A DNA stretch of 64,000 bases, taken from contig CAYOPW010000001.1 in NCBI GenBank assembly GCA_964405975.1, forward strand, positions 62,001-126,000, in the 5' to 3' direction. The translations under genes and the position numbers were made by a program. Each line of letters begins with the position of its first letter. Positions within the stretch are counted from its first letter, which is position 1. Below are positions 59,296 to 64,000 of this stretch, one piece after another. Source of the stretch: Hyphomicrobium_A sp964405975. GTDB lineage: Bacteria; Pseudomonadota; Alphaproteobacteria; Rhizobiales; Hyphomicrobiaceae. The notes below the pieces were generated by a model that worked only from the letters and a program-made list of their open reading frames with translations, searched no databases and was not told the origin of the DNA.

Positions 59296-60089
59296 CCAGC
59301 CTCGATTACCATCCCGTCAAAAGCCGGCTCAACGTCCTCCGGCAGCTCGCGCTTGAGCGCGTCATAGTCGAGATCTGTTGTCATATGGGTGAGGACGGCG
59401 CGCTTGGGCTTTAACCGATTAATCCATTCCAATGCGAGCTTGACGTGAAAATGACTTGGATGCGGCGTGAAACGCAAGGCATCCACGATCCACACATCAA
59501 GGTCCTGCAGCATCAGCATAGAGGCGTCCGGCACATCGCTGATGTCGGGCGAATATGCGAGACCGTCGAAGCGGAACCCTAAAGAGGTCATATCTCCATG
59601 CGCCTGGAGAACGGGAATGGCCTCAATGGGGCCGGCGGGCCCATCGATCACAATCGGATCAGGTGGGCTGATGACATGCGGATTGAGGATTGCCGGGTAG
59701 CCCGAACCAGGCGGCTTCACGAAACAATAGCCAAATCGTTGCTCTAAGCTCACCAACGTCTCGGCACTCGCCCAGATGTCGATACGCTGCTTCATTGCGT
59801 AGCATACCATACGCAGATCATCGATGCCGTGCGTGTGATCGGCGTGGTCGTGCGTAAAAAGGACACCGTGAAGCGCATCGGCACGTACGCTCAACAACTG
59901 CTCACGCAAATCGGGAGAGGCGTCGATCAATACGCGCGTGCATCGTCCATTGGCGATGCGCTCGACAAGGGCCGCGCATCGCCGCCTCCGGTTCTTCGGA
60001 TTAGCAGGATCACACGCACCCCACATGGTGCCGATGCGCGGCACACCACCTGATGAACCACAGCCGAGGATCGTCACCCGCAAGCTCAT
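59292..60089 (-). CDS. PhnP-like MBL-fold metallo-hydrolase
   Basis: The 265-residue protein is a metallo-beta-lactamase-fold hydrolase related to PhnP, which cleaves phosphoribosyl 1,2-cyclic phosphate. The metal motif THDHADHTHGIDDLR carries HxHxDH. The opening VTILGCGSSGGVPRIG and the later LTHMTTDLDY are also typical of this subgroup. It lies at the end of the tmk-holB-metG-tatD run, overlapping the tatD stop by four bases. The substrate in this organism is not known, as no phosphonate genes are nearby. Confidence 0.9.
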   Translation of the reverse strand: MSLRVTILGCGSSGGVPRIGTMWGACDPANPKNRRRRCAALVERIANGRCTRVLIDASPDLREQLLSVRADALHGVLFTHDHADHTHGIDDLRMVCYAMKQRIDIWASAETLVSLEQRFGYCFVKPPGSGYPAILNPHVISPPDPIVIDGPAGPIEAIPVLQAHGDMTSLGFRFDGLAYSPDISDVPDASMLMLQDLDVWIVDALRFTPHPSHFHVKLALEWINRLKPKRAVLTHMTTDLDYDALKRELPEDVEPAFDGMVIEAG

Positions 60090-60892
60090 GCTGCGGCTGT
60101 ACCGCTGGCCTCAGGCCGCGGAACTTTCTTAAAGAGGCGGAAGAAATTATCCGTCGTGGCTGCCGCAAGCTCATCAATCGAGACCGCGCGCGCCTCGGCA
60201 ATCGCGGCTGCCGTGTGGACAACGTAAGCCGGCTCGTTGGTCTTGCCCCGATAGGGCACGGGCGCCAGAAACGGCGCATCAGTCTCAACCAGCAAACGCT
60301 CAAGCGGCACTGACTTTGCAATGTCACGTAGCGCATCGGACTTCTTAAAGCTCACCACACCGGAAAAGGATACATAAAGGCCAAGTTTTAGTGCGCGGGC
60401 TGCCAACTCCGGCCCCCCGGTATAGCAATGCAGGATCGCCGGGAATGGTCCTTTGGCGTGCTCTTCTTCCAGAATTTGCGCGGTGTCCTCTTCAGCGTCA
60501 CGCGTGTGAATCTCCAGTGGCAGACCGGTCTGGCGCGCAGCGGCGATGTGGCGGCGAAACCCTTCCGCCTGAGCCTCCGGCGTCGAGTGCTGGTAGTAAT
60601 AGTCGAGCCCAGCCTCCCCGATTGCGACCACCTTGGGATGCTCGCTAAGGCTCACGATCTCGGCTAACGGAATGTCGAGCTCCTCATGAGCATTGTGGGG
60701 GTGGGTACCCACCGAGCAATAGACGTTTTCGTGCCCTTCTGCGATGGCCAGTATTTCGGGAAACTTGCGGATGCGCGTTGAGATTGTCACGACCAGGCCA
60801 ACGCCGGCCTGACGGGCACGCGCCAATACGCCCGCAAGGTCCTCGGCCAGCTGCGGGAAGTCGAGATGGCAATGATGGTCGACAAACATCAT
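60086..60892 (-). CDS. tatD: TatD-family metal-dependent DNase
   Basis: TatD is a TIM-barrel metal-dependent nuclease involved in DNA degradation and quality control. The protein of 268 residues opens with the metal motif FVDHHCHLDFP, and has GEAGLDYYYQHST, LPLEIHTRDAEEDT and LVETDAPFLAP, all family signatures. It overlaps the metG stop by four bases and the metallo-hydrolase start by four bases, so it is translated with both. Confidence 0.95.
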   Translation of the reverse strand: MMFVDHHCHLDFPQLAEDLAGVLARARQAGVGLVVTISTRIRKFPEILAIAEGHENVYCSVGTHPHNAHEELDIPLAEIVSLSEHPKVVAIGEAGLDYYYQHSTPEAQAEGFRRHIAAARQTGLPLEIHTRDAEEDTAQILEEEHAKGPFPAILHCYTGGPELAARALKLGLYVSFSGVVSFKKSDALRDIAKSVPLERLLVETDAPFLAPVPYRGKTNEPAYVVHTAAAIAEARAVSIDELAAATTDNFFRLFKKVPRPEASGTAAA

Positions 60893-62550
60893 GACGCGGT
60901 CTTCTTGTCCTTGCCCTTTTTGGACTTGCCCGGCCCCTTAGACGCAGCCGTTTTCGCTGGCGCTTTTTCAGACGCGTTATCGCCCTCAGCCTCAACATAA
61001 CGCGGAAACACGCCGGCGGGCTGGGGCAAGACCGTACCAGGTTGCAGCCGCCCTCCCGCGCCCAGCGCCTTGAACGTGTGGGCGCGGTCCGGCTGGCCCA
61101 AGAGGTCCAGAAGCTTTTCCGCCGCATGCGGCATGACCGGAGCAGCGAGGATCGCAAGCTGGCGAACGACTTCAGCGGTCACATAAAGAATTGTCGCCAT
61201 GCGCTCAGGGTCGGTCTTCTTTTTGGCCCAAGGTTCTTCTCCGGCAAAGTACCGGTTTGCCTCGGCCACCACCGCCCAAACCGCGTCAAGGTATTTGGTC
61301 ACCGCTTGGCGGTCCATCGCCTCGCGTGCCTTTGCGTAGATTGCGTCCGTCTCCGCAAGGATCGCTTGATCGGCTTCAGTGAATGGACCAGGCTTGGGAA
61401 CCATGCCGCCACAGTTCTTGGCAATCATCGACAGCGAGCGCTGCGCAAGGTTTCCCAGGTCGTTTGCGAGATCGGCATTGATGCGATTGACGATCGCTTC
61501 AGTACTGTAATTCCCGTCCTGGCCGAAGACCACCTCGCGCAAAAAGAAGTAGCGCACGGGATCGAGACCGTAGGCGTGTACGAGGTCGAAGGGGTCGACG
61601 ACGTTGCCGACCGACTTCGACATTTTCTCACCCTTGTTCAAGACGAACCCGTGCGAGAACACGCGGGCCGGTAGAGGCAGGCCCGCCGACATCAAGAAGG
61701 CTGGCCAGTAGACGGCGTGAAAACGCAGGATGTCCTTTCCAATCACGTGCACGTTCGCCGGCCAAAAATCCCAACGCTTGTCGTCTTCATCGGGAAAGCC
61801 GATGCCAGTGAGGTAATTGGTCAAGGCGTCAACCCACACATACATCACGTGGTTTTCGGCCTCCTCTTTCGCAGAACTCTTTCGCTTTGGAACGGGAATG
61901 CCCCAATCGATCGTCGTGCGCGAGATTGATAGATCATCCAGACCACCCTTCACGAAGCTCACGACTTCGTTGCGCCGCTCAGGCGGCAGGATGAAATCGG
62001 GGTGCGCTTCATAGTGCGCAAGAAGCTTGTCCTCGTAGGCCGAAAGGCGAAAGAAGTATGTTTCCTCCTCGGTCCACTCCACAGGCGTACCTTGCGGGCC
62101 GCGGCGCACACCATCGTCGCCAAGAGTGGTCTCACCTTCGTTGTAGAAGGCCTCATCGCGCACCGAGTACCAGCCGGAATACGTCTCCAAAAAGATGTCG
62201 CCCGACTTCTCCATGCGTCGCCAGATTTCTTCGCACGCGTGGTAGTGGCGCGTTTCGGTTGTGCGAATGAAATCGTCGTTGGACAGGCCAAGCAGGCCCG
62301 CCATCTCGCGGAATCGTTTGGCGTTTCGGTCGGCCAGTTCGCGCGGCGTTAGCCCCTTTTTGGCGGCGGTCTGCTTCATCTTGAGGCCGTGCTCGTCGGT
62401 GCCCGTGAGGAAAAAAACTTCCTTTCCGTCAAGACGTTCAAAACGCGCGATCGCGTCCGTCGCGATTGCCTCATAAGCATGGCCGATGTGCGGTTGGCCG
62501 TTGGGATAAGAGATCGCGGTGGTAATGTAGAATTTTGTAGGCCCGCTCAT
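60889..62550 (-). CDS. metG: methionyl-tRNA synthetase
   Basis: MetG charges tRNA-Met. The 553-residue protein has the class I motifs PHIGHAYEA (HIGH) and GEKMSKSVGNVVDP (KMSKS), and the anticodon-binding helices that follow. It has no zinc-finger cysteines in the connective part, which fits the short MetG form. The C-terminal 35 residues are rich in Lys, Ala and Ser (KTAASKGPGKSKKGKDKKTAS). It lies between holB and tatD on the minus strand, separated from holB by about 165 bases without a visible gene. Confidence 0.97.
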   Translation of the reverse strand: MSGPTKFYITTAISYPNGQPHIGHAYEAIATDAIARFERLDGKEVFFLTGTDEHGLKMKQTAAKKGLTPRELADRNAKRFREMAGLLGLSNDDFIRTTETRHYHACEEIWRRMEKSGDIFLETYSGWYSVRDEAFYNEGETTLGDDGVRRGPQGTPVEWTEEETYFFRLSAYEDKLLAHYEAHPDFILPPERRNEVVSFVKGGLDDLSISRTTIDWGIPVPKRKSSAKEEAENHVMYVWVDALTNYLTGIGFPDEDDKRWDFWPANVHVIGKDILRFHAVYWPAFLMSAGLPLPARVFSHGFVLNKGEKMSKSVGNVVDPFDLVHAYGLDPVRYFFLREVVFGQDGNYSTEAIVNRINADLANDLGNLAQRSLSMIAKNCGGMVPKPGPFTEADQAILAETDAIYAKAREAMDRQAVTKYLDAVWAVVAEANRYFAGEEPWAKKKTDPERMATILYVTAEVVRQLAILAAPVMPHAAEKLLDLLGQPDRAHTFKALGAGGRLQPGTVLPQPAGVFPRYVEAEGDNASEKAPAKTAASKGPGKSKKGKDKKTAS

Positions 62551-62715
62551 GGGACTGTAGTCCTCGTGATGACAGATGGCAGCTGCGAAAGTTTCGACGC
62601 CCTGACGTGTATTGTCGCTCTTCGCCTCACATTCGGGCGCAGTGCCTCATCAAGTCTGTCAACATTCGCATCTTGATTATCTGCTCAGCGGGCTTTCGAT
62701 ATAAACTAGCGGACA

Positions 62716-63837
62716 TTATGGCTGCGCAGCTTTGACCAAGCTACTCACCGTGTCCAGGATCAGGGTTTTGCGATCCAGATTGAGCGCGACCGTCTCCGCC
62801 TTCTCGCGGGCTACTCTTTCCCACAGGGCGGCAAAGGAGGCAAGCTTGGCGTCGCCAATGAGGCGGGTGGCTAGCTCGCGCTCGGTAGGCGTACCCTCGC
62901 CTGTGACTTGAGCACGAATGAGCCGGGCAAGAGACCCTAGAAACAGGTCAAAGAAGAGCTCAAAGCGCTGCTGGGCACCGGCCGACTGCAACTCGTCGGC
63001 AAGCGCGTGCACGCTGCGCCAATCGACCTTCGGCAAACTCGCGGTAAGTTTTGCGATACGCTCGTGAAATTCCAGTCCACCTCCAGCCCACAGGCCTAAG
63101 AGGCGTCCAACGCTGCCCTCCGACAGTCGTTCCAGCACCGGCCAGTCGGCCACGCCTGGTTCCTCCTGCCCCATCGCTTCAAGAGCCTGAATTGCAGCAG
63201 CACGCAGCGCCTCATTCGATAGTGGCTGGAGCGCAAGGGTGCGGCAGCGCGAGCGAATGGTTGGCAGCAGCCGTGCCGGCGCAGACGACACGAGCAGGAA
63301 CACGGTCCCCGGCGGCGGCTCCTCCAGAGACTTGAGAAGCGCATTGGCCGCGTTAACGTTCAGCTCGTCGGCTTTATCGACGATAACGATGCGCCAAGCG
63401 TCATCGGCGGAGCGATGAGCCAGGAATGAGCGAAGGCGGCGGACGGCATCGGTGGGAATCGAAGCGGTGAAACGCTTTGTCTTGACGTCATAGGTTCGCC
63501 TAATGAGAAGAAGGCCCGGATGCGAAAGCGCGCGCACCTGATGGCTAGCAATCGTGTCATCAGAAACCGCTAGACTTTGTCCTTCGGGATCGCGCTCACC
63601 TGCTTTGGCAAGAGCCGCCCGCGCGAAGCGATAGGCAAGCGTCGCCTTGCCAATGCCATCGCGGCCAGCGAGCAACCAGCCGTGGTGCATGCGTCCCGTG
63701 GCAAGGGCCTCAGCCAGCGTCCGCTCCGCCTTCTCGTGCCCAAACAGCGCGTGCGTTTCGCGCGGGTGAACCACACCTTCGAGACAGTCTGCTTCCGGCA
63801 GCGTTTCGATCTCGGTGAGGGCGGGCGCGCGGGCCAT
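62716..63837 (-). CDS. holB: DNA polymerase III delta' subunit
   Basis: The delta' subunit is part of the clamp loader. The 373-residue protein has a Walker A-type motif LLAGRDGIGKATLAYRFARAAL, sensor-like segments with VIVDKADELNVNAANALLKSLEEPPPGTVFLLVSSAPARLLPTIRSRCRTL, and a helical C-terminal part. These patterns, together with the location after tmk, identify it. Its start codon shares one base with the tmk stop (TGATG), so the two are translationally coupled. Confidence 0.94.
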   Translation of the reverse strand: MARAPALTEIETLPEADCLEGVVHPRETHALFGHEKAERTLAEALATGRMHHGWLLAGRDGIGKATLAYRFARAALAKAGERDPEGQSLAVSDDTIASHQVRALSHPGLLLIRRTYDVKTKRFTASIPTDAVRRLRSFLAHRSADDAWRIVIVDKADELNVNAANALLKSLEEPPPGTVFLLVSSAPARLLPTIRSRCRTLALQPLSNEALRAAAIQALEAMGQEEPGVADWPVLERLSEGSVGRLLGLWAGGGLEFHERIAKLTASLPKVDWRSVHALADELQSAGAQQRFELFFDLFLGSLARLIRAQVTGEGTPTERELATRLIGDAKLASFAALWERVAREKAETVALNLDRKTLILDTVSSLVKAAQP

Positions 63838-64000
63838 CAGCGCGGCTCCTTCAACAACCGGTCGGTAATCCCGCTCCAGATCGCATCGGCAACGGCCCGC
63901 TCATCAGCGCTTGCGTCGATGAGCAGGCAGCGTCGCGGCTCCGCTAGGGCGATCGCTTTAAACGCCGCGCGCAACTTTTGATGAAAAGCGGGTGAGCGCT
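63837..64000 (-). CDS. tmk: thymidylate kinase, C-terminal part (cut by window edge)
   Basis: Only the last 53 codons of this gene lie in the window. The C-terminus ends FHQKLRAAFKAIALAEP, then RRCLLIDASADERAVADAIW and RLLKEPR, which agrees with the C-terminal helices of thymidylate kinase (FHxRVRxxF...EPxRxxxIDA). Thymidylate kinase makes dTDP from dTMP. Position before holB supports the call. The catalytic P-loop lies outside the window, so the identity rests on the tail and gene order. Confidence 0.82.
   Translation of the reverse strand, partial: RSPAFHQKLRAAFKAIALAEPRRCLLIDASADERAVADAIWSGITDRLLKEPR

Noticed and set aside
1..64000. tRNA, rRNA, transfer-messenger RNA, 6S RNA, integrase or transposase genes.
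   Set aside because: I looked in all spacers for tRNA T-loop patterns and across the frames for recombinase motifs and saw none. Small RNAs without strong signatures cannot be excluded by eye.

Overview
The window is ordinary chromosomal DNA of an alphaproteobacterium, almost certainly of the order Hyphomicrobiales (Rhizobiales). The evidence is gene order: dusB-ntrB-ntrC-ntrY-ntrX-dat-hfq-hflX-mazG, eno-ftsB-pdhA-pdhB-DUF5076-pdhC, pepA/lptF-lptG-lptD-surA-pdxA-rsmA, fabD-fabG-acpP-fabF-mltG-yicC-gmk, rpsF-rpsR-DUF2232-rplI-dnaB-alr-radA-cvpA-purF and tmk-holB-metG-tatD are all typical of that group, as are a fused IspDF and a lipoyl domain on pyruvate dehydrogenase E1-beta. The DNA is GC-rich and densely packed. 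I saw no tRNA, rRNA, CRISPR array, insertion sequence or prophage. A family such as Hyphomicrobiaceae is possible but cannot be fixed from this window.

Layout. 1-2.3 kb: a DUF2239 protein, a Dps ferritin and the queuosine enzyme QueC with a small overlapping gene. 2.4-13.1 kb: a central-carbon block with enolase, FtsB, the whole pyruvate dehydrogenase complex (E1-alpha, E1-beta, E2, E3), two related small lipoproteins, two GlsB-type membrane proteins, lipoyl synthase and a COQ10/RatA protein. 13.1-16.4 kb (minus strand): an exported pentapeptide-repeat protein, CinA, a MarR regulator and IspDF. 16.5-27.7 kb: the nitrogen/redox regulatory block (DusB, NtrBC, NtrYX), a D-amino-acid aminotransferase, Hfq, HflX and MazG. 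27.7-38.8 kb: an unidentified membrane protein, PepA, then the LPS-export and outer-membrane assembly operon LptF-LptG-LptD-SurA-PdxA-RsmA. 39-42 kb: an exported FecR-domain protein converging on a CHASE2 adenylate cyclase. 42-49 kb (minus strand): Gmk, YicC, MltG and the fatty-acid genes. 49-59.3 kb: ribosomal proteins S6, S18 and L9, the replicative helicase, alanine racemase, RadA, CvpA, PurF and an SDR enzyme. 59.3-64 kb (minus strand): a metallo-hydrolase, TatD, MetG, HolB and the end of Tmk.

The feature that most deserves attention is the pyruvate dehydrogenase complex. The E2 gene starts directly with the subunit-binding domain and has no lipoyl domain. The only lipoyl domain encoded in the cluster sits at the N-terminus of E1-beta. 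If the gene is intact, the swinging arm of this complex is carried by E1 rather than by the E2 core. Next to it lie two paralogous lipoproteins with an identical Cys-50 residues-Cys module, which I cannot assign to a known family. A third candidate system is the FecR-domain protein with a strongly basic tail that converges on a CHASE2 class III cyclase, inserted between two otherwise conserved operons.

The rest is housekeeping. Notable details are an NtrX without the sigma-54 contact motif beside an NtrC that has it, a ribosomal protein S6 with an RG-rich tail, and several non-coding regions with clear inverted repeats, especially the AT-rich spacer at 28.55 kb and the pepA-lptF spacer at 30.2 kb.
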